Below are positions 26,259-35,116 of a stretch of 64,000 bases of DNA, piece by piece. Every line of letters begins with the position of its first letter. Positions within the stretch are counted from its first letter, which is position 1. The notes below the pieces were generated by a model. That model saw only the letters and a list, made by a program, of their open reading frames with translations. It was not told where the DNA came from and searched no databases. Source of the stretch: Bradyrhizobium jicamae. Lineage in GTDB: Bacteria > Pseudomonadota > Alphaproteobacteria > Rhizobiales > Xanthobacteraceae. Location: contig NZ_JAFCJX010000041.1 in assembly GCF_018130695.1 (NCBI RefSeq), forward strand, positions 1-64,000, read 5' to 3'. The position numbers and the translations under genes were made by a program.

Positions 26259-27407
26259 ATGACGCTTCCCAAGATGACGTTTCCCAATCATTTCGAGCTC
26301 CTGAAAGCCGATGGCGCGGCCCGCACCGGCCGCCTGACCACACCGCACGGCGTGGTGCGCACGCCGGCGTTCATGCCGGTCGGCACCGCCGGCGCCATGA
26401 AAGGCATGCACTGGCGCGAGGTCCGCGAGGCCGGCGCCGACATCGTGCTCGGCAACACCTATCACCTGATGCTGCGGCCGGGCGCCGAGCGGATCGCGGG
26501 CCTCGGCGGCCTGCAGCGCTTCACCGGCTGGGGCGGCCCGATGCTGACCGATTCCGGCGGCTTCCAGGTGATGTCGCTGTCGGAGCTGCGCAAGGTCACC
26601 GAGAAGGCCGTGACCTTCCGCTCCCATATCGACGGCACCAAGGTCGAGCTATCGCCGGAGCGTTCGATCGAGGTGCAGCGGCTGCTCGGCTCCGACATCG
26701 CGATGCAGATGGACGAATGCGTGCGGCTGCCGGCCGAGCGCGCCGATATCGAGCGGGCGATGCAGCTGTCGCTGCGCTGGGCCGAGCGCAGTAAGCGCGC
26801 CTTCGAGAGCGCGCCCGACGGCTACATGCTGTTCGGCATCGTGCAGGGCGGCGACATTCCGGCGCTGCGCCATGCCAGCGCGCAGGGGCTGACCGATATC
26901 GACTTCCACGGCTATGCGATCGGCGGCCTTGCGGTCGGCGAGCCGCAGGCGGTGATGCTTTCGATGATCGAGGAGAGCGCGCCGGCGCTGCCGGCCGATC
27001 GCGCGCGCTATCTGATGGGTGTCGGCACGCCCGAGGACATCCTGGAAGCCGTGGCGCGCGGCGTCGACATGTTCGACTGCGTGATGCCGACGCGGAACGG
27101 ACGCCACGGCATGGCGTTCACCCGGTTCGGCCAGATCAATCTGCGCAACGCCCGCCATATTGACGACCCGCGTCCGCTCGACGAGGAAAGCCCGTGGCCT
27201 GCGGCACGCAGCTATTCACGCGCCTATCTGCATCACCTCGTGCGCTCCGGCGAGACGCTCGGCGCGATGCTGCTGTCGGAGATCAACATCGCCTATTACC
27301 AGGAGCTGATGCAGGGCATCCGCGAGGCGATCGCCGCGGGCACTTTCGAGGACTTCAAAATGAAAACGCGCGCCTTGTGGGCGCGCGGTGACATTGCTCA
27401 GAGGTGA
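26259..27407 (+). CDS. tgt: tRNA-guanine transglycosylase (zinc ligands replaced)
   Basis: 382 residues from the ATG at 26259 (MTLPKMTFPNHF; ATG 26274 is also possible). TGT exchanges guanine 34 of GUN-anticodon tRNAs for preQ1. Active-site residues are present: Asp98 in DSGGFQVMS, MQMDECV, and nucleophile Asp270 in GVDMFDCVMPTRNGRHG. The C-terminal zinc site is not: where E. coli has CDCYTC before RNYSRAYLHHL, this protein has SPWPAA (Ser311, Trp313, Ala316), and the histidine ligand position is Ile342 in SEINIAYY. The fold probably holds without metal. In Bradyrhizobium-type genomes queA usually precedes it. Confidence 0.95.
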   Translation: MTLPKMTFPNHFELLKADGAARTGRLTTPHGVVRTPAFMPVGTAGAMKGMHWREVREAGADIVLGNTYHLMLRPGAERIAGLGGLQRFTGWGGPMLTDSGGFQVMSLSELRKVTEKAVTFRSHIDGTKVELSPERSIEVQRLLGSDIAMQMDECVRLPAERADIERAMQLSLRWAERSKRAFESAPDGYMLFGIVQGGDIPALRHASAQGLTDIDFHGYAIGGLAVGEPQAVMLSMIEESAPALPADRARYLMGVGTPEDILEAVARGVDMFDCVMPTRNGRHGMAFTRFGQINLRNARHIDDPRPLDEESPWPAARSYSRAYLHHLVRSGETLGAMLLSEINIAYYQELMQGIREAIAAGTFEDFKMKTRALWARGDIAQR

Positions 27408-27420
27408 GCGTGATCAAAAC

Positions 27421-27633
27421 TCAGTTACAGGCGAACCTCTTCACCGAGTGCTTTGTTACGAAGCCGTAACCGCAGGTGTCGCAGGTCCAGAGATAGCTGA
27501 TCACGTGATCGTTGAGATAGGCGGAGGCTTCTGCCGCCACCATGGAATCCGCACACACCGGGCAGGCGGGGAGATCGCAGCCACGCGGATCGGGCCGGGA
27601 CGCGACGGACAGGACTTCAGCAACTGCTGGCAT
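27421..27633 (-). CDS. Small zinc-ribbon protein
   Basis: 70 residues from the ATG at 27633, preceded by a perfect AGGAGG at 7-8 bases. Two CxxC knuckles, ACPVCADS near residues 23-30 and WTCDTCGYGF near 49-58, predict a zinc ribbon. No other domain. It converges on tgt with 13 bases between stops. Function unknown; a second small CxxC/CxxC protein is at 43496-43765. Confidence 0.75.
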   Translation of the reverse strand: MPAVAEVLSVASRPDPRGCDLPACPVCADSMVAAEASAYLNDHVISYLWTCDTCGYGFVTKHSVKRFACN

Positions 27634-27689
27634 CGTGGCCTCCTTGCGTTCTGAACCTCAGATGCAACACGCAAGAAGATATAACGGCA

Positions 27690-27914
27690 TTATTTGACCA
27701 TGTCGCAACACAAATGCGTAGGTTTGATGCAATTTATTTGGGTTCGACGGTTTTTGCGCGAGAATTTCCTGTTTTTGTTCGCTGTATCCATTTCGTCGCG
27801 ATGCACAAAATTGTGTGCGTTGCGATAACGCATTTTGCGCGAGGCAATCGTGACGTCGCTCGCGTTGTGACGTTCGATACGGGAGCCACGCTGACCCATG
27901 GTGATGATGGTCAT
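27690..27914 (-). CDS. Possible small basic protein
   Basis: 74 codons from the ATG at 27914 (MTIITMGQRGSRIERHNASD). The first 28 codons have the G/C-ending bias of real genes in this genome; the rest is AT-rich and strongly basic (NKNRKFSRKNRRTQ). Its start overlaps the stop of the preceding candidate frame by ATGA. I do not recognise it. The remaining gap around it (27634-28163) holds nothing else I can support. Confidence 0.35.
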   Translation of the reverse strand: MTIITMGQRGSRIERHNASDVTIASRKMRYRNAHNFVHRDEMDTANKNRKFSRKNRRTQINCIKPTHLCCDMVK

Positions 27915-28105
27915 CTCGTTCGGGGCATCTCGAATTGTGTGTCGCAGAGATAACGAACGATATTGCGTTCATCGTCCTCGTCGAGCGCGCCGACATCGAT
28001 CAGAAGAGCACGGCTAGCGAAAAGAGACGCGATCCAAACAACGATACGGAGACGCTGGAGATCGCCGCTCAGCTTCCAGCGGGATTGCGAGCCTGGTCGA
28101 ACCAT
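27911..28105 (-). CDS. Possible hypothetical protein
   Basis: 64 codons from the ATG at 28105, or longer from 28165 or 28195. The C-terminal part (LIDVGALDEDDERNIVRYLC) has coding-like codon use, with a hydrophobic stretch LRIVVWIASLFASRALLIDV before it. The stop overlaps the next candidate's ATG. No clear ribosome site. Low confidence; included because its codon bias is better than its surroundings. Confidence 0.3.
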   Translation of the reverse strand: MVRPGSQSRWKLSGDLQRLRIVVWIASLFASRALLIDVGALDEDDERNIVRYLCDTQFEMPRTR

Positions 28106-28163
28106 CAAAGGAACGCCGCTCGATTTGTCGGGTTGACGAGCATTGCTGACCGAGGATCGAGCC

Positions 28164-28664
28164 ATGCGCCCGCTAACCCAACGATCGACGCTCACCCTTG
28201 CGATGCATTCCTATGCGCGCGACGTGCGAGGCTGGATTACCGGGCGAGTCACGAGCTACCTCGTGGCATACGGAGCTATCGCCGCGGGCGCGATCTCGCT
28301 CCTCGTTGCCATCGGTTTCGGTATTGGCGCCGTGTTCTATCTGATCGAGATGCATTACGGCGCGAGGGCCGCATTCGCTGGGACCGGCGGATTCTTTCTG
28401 GCGCTCGGCCTGATCGGCCTGGTGTCAGGGCGCGTGATGCTGAGCAGGTCCGCGCCCCCGGTGCCGCGGCCCCGACGCCAGATGGAGATGGTGAAGCGCG
28501 CGATTGCGGCCCCTGTCGCGACGCGTCTGATCCTGGGCTCGTCGGCATCGGGCGCAGCCAGGGTCGACCCCGTGACGCAATCGCTGGCCGCAGCTGCTGC
28601 CGTGCTGCTCGTCGGCTGGGTTGTGGCCGCGCGCTTCAAGCGGCGGCCGAGAGACGAGGACTGA
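28164..28664 (+). CDS. Membrane protein, phage-holin-superfamily-like (actin-like helix pair)
   Basis: 166 residues from the ATG at 28164 with GAGGA seven bases upstream. Two adjacent transmembrane helices (SYLVAYGAIAAGAISLLVAI and ARAAFAGTGGFFLALGLIGL) and a third near the C-terminus (SLAAAAAVLLVGWVVAARFK). This matches the small 'putative holin superfamily' membrane proteins that often sit with YihY or DUF883 genes in rhizobia. The stop and the next ATG are 2 bases apart, so it is an operon with the YihY gene. A stress-envelope role is inference. Confidence 0.7.
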   Translation: MRPLTQRSTLTLAMHSYARDVRGWITGRVTSYLVAYGAIAAGAISLLVAIGFGIGAVFYLIEMHYGARAAFAGTGGFFLALGLIGLVSGRVMLSRSAPPVPRPRRQMEMVKRAIAAPVATRLILGSSASGAARVDPVTQSLAAAAAVLLVGWVVAARFKRRPRDED

Positions 28665-28666
28665 CC

Positions 28667-29752
28667 ATGACTCCGCGGTCCAACTGGCAGACCGATCTGG
28701 CGCTGGTGGGCGCAACCATGCTGGCGACGATCGCGGTGTACCGTCATGTGTCGCAGCAGCCCGAAGGCGCTACGACCGGCGAAGGCATTTCCGCCGTGCG
28801 GGCCGCCACACCCGGCCACGGACGATTGGCGCGTGGCCCGTTGCAAATTCCGCTGGCAGGTTGGAAGGACATCCTGCTGCGCACTTACCAGCAGATCAAT
28901 GAGGACCGGTTGCTGGCGACAGCGGCAGGCGTCGTGTTCTACGGATTGCTGGCGATCTTTCCCGCCATCACGGCCCTGGTGTCGAGCTATGGCCTGTTCG
29001 CCGATCCGTCGACGATCACGTCCAATCTGCAAAGCCTGGCGTTGATGCTGCCGGAGGGGTCGTTCAGTATCGTGCAGGATCAGATTGCCCGCGTGCTGTC
29101 GAGGGGAACCTCGACCTTGGGGCTAGCCTTCATCCTGGGCCTGCTGGTCGCGATCTGGAGCGCCAATGCCGGCATGAAGGCAATCATCGATGCCCTGAAT
29201 GTCGTCTATGAGGAAGAAGAGAAGCGCGGCTTCTTCAAGCTGAATTTGGTGTCGCTGTGCTTCACCGTCGCGGCGCTGGCCGGCATCCTGGTGATGGCCG
29301 GTGCGGTCGTCGTGGCGCCGCTCCTGTTGCAGCGGCTTGGCCTCGGCACGCGCGGGGAGATGATCATCAGCTTCGGGCGATGGCCCGTGCTGGCGGTGCT
29401 GCTGTTGATCGCGCTTGCGGTGCTCTACCGCTACGGCCCGAGCCGGGCGACGCCGCGCTGGCAATGGCTCAGCGTCGGCGCAGTCGTCGCGGCGGTGCTG
29501 TGGCTTGCGGGATCATCGCTGCTGTCCTGGTATCTCTCGAACTTCGGCGACTACAACGCGACCTATGGCTCGCTCGGCGCCGTCATCGGCCTGATGACCT
29601 GGATGTGGATGTCCGCCATCATCGTGCTGTGCGGGGCGGAACTGAATTCCGAGATCGAGCACCAGACCGTGATCGATTCGACCGAAGGCGGGCAGAAACC
29701 GCTCGGGGCCCGCGGCGCCACCATGGCCGATACGGTCGGCGAGGCGAAATAG
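28667..29752 (+). CDS. YihY/BrkB-family inner-membrane protein
   Basis: 361 residues from the ATG at 28667. After a variable N-terminal 70 residues it has the YihY core: RTYQQINEDRLLATAAGVVF, YGLLAIFPAITALVSSYGLF, then helices LGLAFILGLLVAIWSANAGM, VSLCFTVAALAGILVMAGAV and the C-terminal YGSLGAVIGLMTWMWMSAII. About six transmembrane helices. Once annotated as RNase BN, the family is now considered a membrane protein of unknown function. An unlikely upstream in-frame extension reaches 27935. Cotranscribed with the preceding small membrane protein. Confidence 0.9.
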   Translation: MTPRSNWQTDLALVGATMLATIAVYRHVSQQPEGATTGEGISAVRAATPGHGRLARGPLQIPLAGWKDILLRTYQQINEDRLLATAAGVVFYGLLAIFPAITALVSSYGLFADPSTITSNLQSLALMLPEGSFSIVQDQIARVLSRGTSTLGLAFILGLLVAIWSANAGMKAIIDALNVVYEEEEKRGFFKLNLVSLCFTVAALAGILVMAGAVVVAPLLLQRLGLGTRGEMIISFGRWPVLAVLLLIALAVLYRYGPSRATPRWQWLSVGAVVAAVLWLAGSSLLSWYLSNFGDYNATYGSLGAVIGLMTWMWMSAIIVLCGAELNSEIEHQTVIDSTEGGQKPLGARGATMADTVGEAK

Positions 29753-29927
29753 CAGGCCAGCGTGGCCTCTGTGCAAATCTCGGGACATCGACGCCGAAGC
29801 GTGCATCCGCGACGCAAATGGCCTAAGAAGCCAAATCTTTGATTGGGTTGCCAGGTCGATCTCGCCTCGATCCAAATGATACCCGCGCTGCGCTCCAAAC
29901 GGGGCGCGGAGCAAGAACGGATTCGAC

Positions 29928-32900
29928 GTGAGACATTCCAGTAGAGCAGGCGCGGCCAGCAAGGCCAAGAAGCGGACCGCGACGTCAGGCCGGAGCGCGG
30001 TGTCTTCTTCAGCGCCGCTCGGCATGGTGGCGCTGCATTTGCTCGCACAATGGAAGAAATCGGGACGGAACGGCCTCGTCTTCCTGGCAGAGAACGAGAA
30101 CCGAGCCGAACGGCTCGGTGCGATCATGCATGCGCTCGACCCGTCATGCGGCGTGCAGGTCTTTCCAAGGCTGAATACCCTGCCGTTCGATCAGCTGGAG
30201 CCGTCGCGGGAGATCGCCGGACGACGAAGCGCGGTGCTGCACCGTCTCGCCAAATCCAGCAGGACGCTGCTGGTCGCGACCGCAGAGGCCGTGATGGAGC
30301 GGCTGCCGCCGCCGGCAAGTTGGGCGCGTCTGAGCATGTCGCTCAAGCCAGGCGCCTCGTTCGGAGAGCGCGAGCTCCGCACGCAACTCGAAGGCCTGGG
30401 CTACGAGGAGGACGACGAGCCGGACTATCCCGGCGGCGTGCTGTTTCACGGCCAGACATTCGAGATATTCCCAGCAGGCGCGCTTGGCCCGTTTCGGATC
30501 GAGCACTCGGGCCGGGCCATACGCCGGATTGCGGCATTCGATCCGGTGAAGCAGGACGTGCTGTTCGAGACCAGGGAATTGGTCATCGATCCGATGTCGG
30601 AGCGGCTTGCGTTTGCGAACAAGCGTGGCAAACGCGCGACCATTTTTGACTATTGCGGGCAAGCCAAGTGGATCGCGGATGCCGGTGTTCCCACGCATGC
30701 CGGCAACTGGCTCAGCACCATTGAGGAAGCTGCAGGCGCCAGGGAGAGGGAGCGCGATTATCTCGCCCGGCGGGAATGGAAGCAGGCCACCCGGCGCATG
30801 AGCCTGTTGCCGCAGAAGGCGGCGTTCCGCCCGACGCCGGACTTCTCGCAGGCGATGTCGCCACGGAAAATTCTCCGTGCCTTCGTCGACGACGTGAAGA
30901 AGGCCGGCTCGCGGCTCGCCTTCGTCGCCGCGGTCGAGGACGATCTGCGCGCGATGGAGCGGATGAGCGGGGTCAAGGCAGAACGTCTCGACGACTGGAC
31001 GGAATTGGCGGCGGGAAAAGACCGGATCGCCGCGCTGTTGGCTGATTTCGATGCCGGCTTTGTCATCCCCGATCGCAAGCCTGTTGCTGTCGTGACGGCG
31101 TCCGATGTGCTCGGCAGCAGGGCGCATCATCCGCAACCGCTGGCGCGCGCCTGGAGCGCAGCGTTCGACCATCCTGACGTGCCCGAGCAGGGCACGGTGG
31201 TCGTTCATCTGCAGCGCGGGCTGGCCGTGCTCGGCGGTCTGCAAACCGTGGCGATGGGAGGCGGCTCGTCGCGGGACATGATCAGGCTGGTGTTCGCTGG
31301 TGAGAACGCCGTCCTCGTTCCTCCGTCCGATCTGTCGATGATCTGGCCCTATGCTGCGGAGCGCGGCCACCTCGCTCTCGACAGACCGGACGGCAGCACG
31401 TGGTGGGCGCGACGGACGGCGGCGGAGCAGGAAATCCAGATCGCCGGCAAGCAGCTCGCGCAGCACATCAGCCAGCGCCGCCGCAGAAAGGCCCCCAAGC
31501 TGGTCGCTCCGGGCCCGGCCTATGAGCGGTTCGTCGCCCGCTTCCCCTATTTCACGACGGTCGATCAGGCGAAGGCCATTCGCGATGTGCTCGATGACCT
31601 CGCGTCAGGCCATCCCATGGATCGGGTGGTTTGCGGCGACGTCGGCTTTGGCAAGACCGAGGTCGCCTTGAGAGCAGCCGCGGCCGTCGTGCTGTCCGGC
31701 AAGCAGGTCGCGATCGCGGTGCCGACCACCGTGCTGGCAAGGCAGCACGTTGCGACCTTCCGCAAGCGTTTCGCGCCCTTCGACATCGAGGTCGGACTGT
31801 TGTCGCGCGGCGCGTCGGCCGCGGAGATCAGGGGAGCCAGGGAAGGGCTCAAGAGCGGAAAGCTGAAGATCGTGATCGGGACGCAGGCGCTGGCGTCCAA
31901 GGATGTGAGATTTGCCAACCTCGGGCTGGTCGTGGTCGACGAGGAGCAGCATTTCGGTGCGGCCGAGAAGGCGAAGCTGTCCCAGCTGGGGAAGGGCCTG
32001 CATACGCTGTGGATGAGCGCCACGCCGATTCCGCGAACGCTTGCGGCAGGCCTCGCAGGGTTCAGGGATCTCAGCGTCATCGGCTCGCCGCCCGTTCACC
32101 GGCTTCCGGTCGCGACCCGGATCGCGCCGCTATCGGATGCGGCCATTGTCGCGGCCCTGCTCCGCGAGCAGAGGCGTCACGGCCAAAGCTTCCTGATCTG
32201 CCCACGCATTCAGGATCTCGAGCCGATGCTGGCACGCGTGCAGGCGATGGCACCCGACCTGCGCATTGTCTCGCTCCATGGCAAATTGCCTGACGACGAG
32301 ATCGACGACCGGATGATGACGTTCGTCGAAGGCAACGCCGACGTCCTGCTGGCCACCAACATCGTCGAGAGCGGGCTCGATATCCCGCGTGCCAATACGA
32401 TCGTGATCTGCTGGCCCGAAAAGTTCGGCCTGGCGCAGCTGCACCAGCTCAGAGGACGGGTCGGCCGCGGCGGCACGCGGGCATTTGCGTATCTGCTGAC
32501 GGATACGGACTCGCACAAATCCGAGAAGCGGCTCGCGGTGCTCGAGGAGTTCTCCAGACCGGGCGCGGGCTTTGCCATCAGCGCCCGCGATCTCGATCTC
32601 AGGGGCGCGGGGGATCTGTTTTCGGAGCGGCAGTCAGGCCACGTCCAGGTGTTCGGACCGGTGCTCTATAGCCATTTGCTGAAAATGGCGTCGGAGAAGG
32701 CCAGCGGGCGAGGTGCCGAACTCTGGGTGCCCGACCTGAACTTGCCGCTGGCCGACATGGTCCCTGCAAGCTATGTGCAGTCGGGGCCGGTCCGGCTTGA
32801 GATCTACGGCCGTGTCGCCAGATGCGGCGACGCGGACGAGCTGGATGATCTCGAAGAGGAGACGTCCCGTCGTTTCGGTCCATTGCCACAGGACGCCCGC

Positions 32901-33125
32901 GATTTCTTTGCCGCGGCCCGGCTCCGGATCGAGTGCAGGCAGCGCGGCATCGTCAGGTTCGATGTTGGACCGGAAGGCGTCGCCGCCACGTTCCTGCCGG
33001 GACGCCTGCGCAAGTCCAGAGGGCGCGCATTGCAACGCGACGGCGATCGTGTCGTTCTTCCCAACAGGAAACACGAAGGGGTGTTTGAGAAGGTCGAAGC
33101 GTTTTTCGACCTGCTGGACGATTGA
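29928..33125 (+). CDS. Mfd-like DEAD/DEAH helicase (second, divergent Mfd paralogue)
   Basis: 1065 residues from a GTG at 29928, about 100 shorter than standard Mfd. It has the UvrB-like N-terminal module (VFPRLNTLPFDQLEPSREIA), a degenerate RNA-polymerase-interacting domain (EQGTVVVHLQRGLAVLGGLQ in place of GDYVVHxxHGIGRF), and a full RecG-like motor: Walker A GDVGFGKTE near residue 570, DEEQHFG near 671, SATPIPRTL, VESGLDIPRANTIV, QLRGRVGRG. The C-terminal domain is retained. It may couple to RNA polymerase weakly or act elsewhere. RNase Z starts 2 bases after its stop. A classical mfd presumably exists elsewhere in the genome. Confidence 0.85.
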   Translation: MRHSSRAGAASKAKKRTATSGRSAVSSSAPLGMVALHLLAQWKKSGRNGLVFLAENENRAERLGAIMHALDPSCGVQVFPRLNTLPFDQLEPSREIAGRRSAVLHRLAKSSRTLLVATAEAVMERLPPPASWARLSMSLKPGASFGERELRTQLEGLGYEEDDEPDYPGGVLFHGQTFEIFPAGALGPFRIEHSGRAIRRIAAFDPVKQDVLFETRELVIDPMSERLAFANKRGKRATIFDYCGQAKWIADAGVPTHAGNWLSTIEEAAGARERERDYLARREWKQATRRMSLLPQKAAFRPTPDFSQAMSPRKILRAFVDDVKKAGSRLAFVAAVEDDLRAMERMSGVKAERLDDWTELAAGKDRIAALLADFDAGFVIPDRKPVAVVTASDVLGSRAHHPQPLARAWSAAFDHPDVPEQGTVVVHLQRGLAVLGGLQTVAMGGGSSRDMIRLVFAGENAVLVPPSDLSMIWPYAAERGHLALDRPDGSTWWARRTAAEQEIQIAGKQLAQHISQRRRRKAPKLVAPGPAYERFVARFPYFTTVDQAKAIRDVLDDLASGHPMDRVVCGDVGFGKTEVALRAAAAVVLSGKQVAIAVPTTVLARQHVATFRKRFAPFDIEVGLLSRGASAAEIRGAREGLKSGKLKIVIGTQALASKDVRFANLGLVVVDEEQHFGAAEKAKLSQLGKGLHTLWMSATPIPRTLAAGLAGFRDLSVIGSPPVHRLPVATRIAPLSDAAIVAALLREQRRHGQSFLICPRIQDLEPMLARVQAMAPDLRIVSLHGKLPDDEIDDRMMTFVEGNADVLLATNIVESGLDIPRANTIVICWPEKFGLAQLHQLRGRVGRGGTRAFAYLLTDTDSHKSEKRLAVLEEFSRPGAGFAISARDLDLRGAGDLFSERQSGHVQVFGPVLYSHLLKMASEKASGRGAELWVPDLNLPLADMVPASYVQSGPVRLEIYGRVARCGDADELDDLEEETSRRFGPLPQDARDFFAAARLRIECRQRGIVRFDVGPEGVAATFLPGRLRKSRGRALQRDGDRVVLPNRKHEGVFEKVEAFFDLLDD

Positions 33126-33126
33126 A

Positions 33127-34032
33127 ATGTTCGCGCTGACCTTCCTCGGCACCTCGGCAAGCGTTCCCTCCGCCGAACGCAACCACCCAGCCCTGCTCGT
33201 GGAAGCGGGAAGCCAGCGCATCCTGATCGATTGCGGCGAGGGGACCCAGCGCCAGCTGCTGCGCAGCGGTGCCGGCTTCCGGCGGCTCGATCGCATCCTG
33301 TTGACCCATGGTCATCTCGACCACGTGCTCGGGATACCCGGCCTGTTCTCAACCCTGCGGTTGCGGCAGAGCGATGAGGCGATGACCATTCATGGCGGTG
33401 CCGGGACGCTCGATGTGGTTGCGCGGATGCTGGCGGGATTCTGGGGCGAGGGACGGGCGCCGATCCCGGTGAACTTCGTCCCCTTGCGTGAGGGATGCAT
33501 CTTCGACGCGGACGAGTTCGCGATCGACTGCTTTCCGGTCCGTCATCGCGACACCGACAGTTTTGGCTTCTGCTTTCGCAGCCCCGCGCGCCGTCACCTG
33601 CAAGCTGACCGTCTTGCGGCGCTCGGCGTTCCCGACGGTCCCTTGCGTGGTGCGCTGGCTGGCGGACAACCGGTCGTTCTGGAGGACGGTACGACTGTTG
33701 ATCCCGAGGATGTTCTCGGGCCACAGAGCGGCGGCAAGACGCTTGTCGTCGTCGGCGACGCGGAAAGCGTCGACGATATCGCACCGCATGTCGCCGACGC
33801 CGACCTGCTGGTGATCGAGGCGACATTTCTGGATCGGGATGCTGCCACCGCGCGCGACTACGGACATCTGACAGCTGCGGAAGCGGCGCGGCTTGCGGCA
33901 ACTGCTAACGTCGAGCAGCTCGTGCTGGCGCATTTGTCCGGCCGCTATACGGATGAAGAGGTATTGGCCGAGGCCGCCAGGACGTTCCCCAATACGAAGA
34001 TTGCCGCCGACTTCGACCGCGTTGTCATTTAG
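33127..34032 (+). CDS. rnz: RNase Z-like metallo-beta-lactamase-fold ribonuclease
   Basis: 301 residues from the ATG at 33127, one base after the helicase stop. Metal site motif HGHLDH near residue 61, N-terminal LTFLGTSASVPSAERNHPAL, a product-loop Asp in LVVVGDAESV and the C-terminal HLSGRYTDEEVL (equivalent to the HxSxRY motif of tRNase Z). It matures tRNA 3' ends in the family. Coupling to an Mfd paralogue is unusual. CCA-encoded tRNAs, such as tRNA-Lys in this window, need less of this activity, so other RNA substrates are possible. Confidence 0.85.
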   Translation: MFALTFLGTSASVPSAERNHPALLVEAGSQRILIDCGEGTQRQLLRSGAGFRRLDRILLTHGHLDHVLGIPGLFSTLRLRQSDEAMTIHGGAGTLDVVARMLAGFWGEGRAPIPVNFVPLREGCIFDADEFAIDCFPVRHRDTDSFGFCFRSPARRHLQADRLAALGVPDGPLRGALAGGQPVVLEDGTTVDPEDVLGPQSGGKTLVVVGDAESVDDIAPHVADADLLVIEATFLDRDAATARDYGHLTAAEAARLAATANVEQLVLAHLSGRYTDEEVLAEAARTFPNTKIAADFDRVVI

Positions 34033-34138
34033 AGGAATTTCGTCCCTGAATGAAACGGAATATGGGTGGTTTCGCCCCTTGCGCCTGACGCTGTGCTGCT
34101 TCAGTGTTCCCGCAAAAGTCTGCCACGGGAGTTTTCGC

Positions 34139-35113
34139 ATGGACGCATCCTCGACAAATCGCGCAACGCAACCGGGACGTGGACGCGTCTACGACTCCAT
34201 CGTCGATGCCATTGGTGACACACCAATCGTGCGGCTGCGCAAGTTGCCGCAGGCGAATGGCGTCAACGCCACGATTCTCGCGAAGCTCGAATATTTCAAT
34301 CCGGCGGCGAGCGTGAAGGATCGCATCGGCGCGGCCATGATCGTGGCGATGGAGAAGGCCGGCATCATCAACGCCGACACCGTGCTGATCGAGCCGACCT
34401 CGGGCAATACCGGCATCGCGCTCGCCTATGTCGCGGCCTCGCGCGGCTACCGGTTGAAACTGGTGATGCCGGAATCGATGTCGATCGAGCGGCGGCGGAT
34501 GCTGGCCTTTCTCGGCGCCGAGATCGTGCTGACGCCGGCGGCGCAGGGCATGAAGGGCTCGATCGCGACCGCCGAGGAATTGGTGCGGACCACGCCGAAC
34601 GCTGTCATGCCGCAGCAGTTCAAGAACCTCGCCAATCCCGAAATCCATCGCCGCACCACCGCCGAGGAAATCTGGAACGACACCGGCGGCAATATCGACT
34701 ACTTCGTCGCCGGCGTCGGCACCGGCGGCACCATCACCGGCGTTGGCCAGGTGCTGAAGCCGCGCAAGCCCGGCCTCAAGGTGGTCGCGGTCGAGCCGGA
34801 GGAAAGCCCGGTGCTGTCAGGCGGCCAGCACACGCCGCACAAGATCCAGGGCATCGGTGCCGGCTTCATTCCTGACATCCTCGACCGTGGCGTGATCGAC
34901 GAGATCGTCAAGATCAACAGTGCGACCGCGCTCGAGACGTCGCGGGCGTTGGCGCGCAACGAGGGCATTCCCGGCGGCATCTCCTCGGGCGCCGCGATTG
35001 CGGCGGCGCTTGCGATCGGCAGGCGGCCGGAGGCGGCCGGCAAGACCATTCTGGCGATTGTGCCGTCGTTCTCCGAGCGCTACCTCTCGACCGTGCTGTT
35101 TGAAGGAATCTGA
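34139..35113 (+). CDS. cysK: Cysteine synthase A (O-acetylserine sulfhydrylase)
   Basis: 324 residues from the ATG at 34139 with GGGAG eight bases upstream; upstream in-frame codons overlap rnz and are not used. A PLP fold-type II enzyme making cysteine from O-acetylserine and sulfide. Lys60 in EYFNPAASVKDRIG binds PLP; the TSGNTGIALAYVAA substrate loop and the GTGGTITGVGQVLK phosphate-binding loop are intact. The C-terminal SERYLSTVLFEGI is complete. A BrnA-like gene starts 3 bases after its stop. Confidence 0.95.
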   Translation: MDASSTNRATQPGRGRVYDSIVDAIGDTPIVRLRKLPQANGVNATILAKLEYFNPAASVKDRIGAAMIVAMEKAGIINADTVLIEPTSGNTGIALAYVAASRGYRLKLVMPESMSIERRRMLAFLGAEIVLTPAAQGMKGSIATAEELVRTTPNAVMPQQFKNLANPEIHRRTTAEEIWNDTGGNIDYFVAGVGTGGTITGVGQVLKPRKPGLKVVAVEPEESPVLSGGQHTPHKIQGIGAGFIPDILDRGVIDEIVKINSATALETSRALARNEGIPGGISSGAAIAAALAIGRRPEAAGKTILAIVPSFSERYLSTVLFEGI

Positions 35114-35116
35114 GAC

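Noticed and set aside
27935..28666. N-terminal extension of the YihY gene
   Set aside because: Overlaps the small holin-like gene, which has its own ribosome site and membrane helices.
30144..31466. Minus-strand open frame of 440 codons
   Set aside because: Antisense to the Mfd-like helicase; no recognisable domain.
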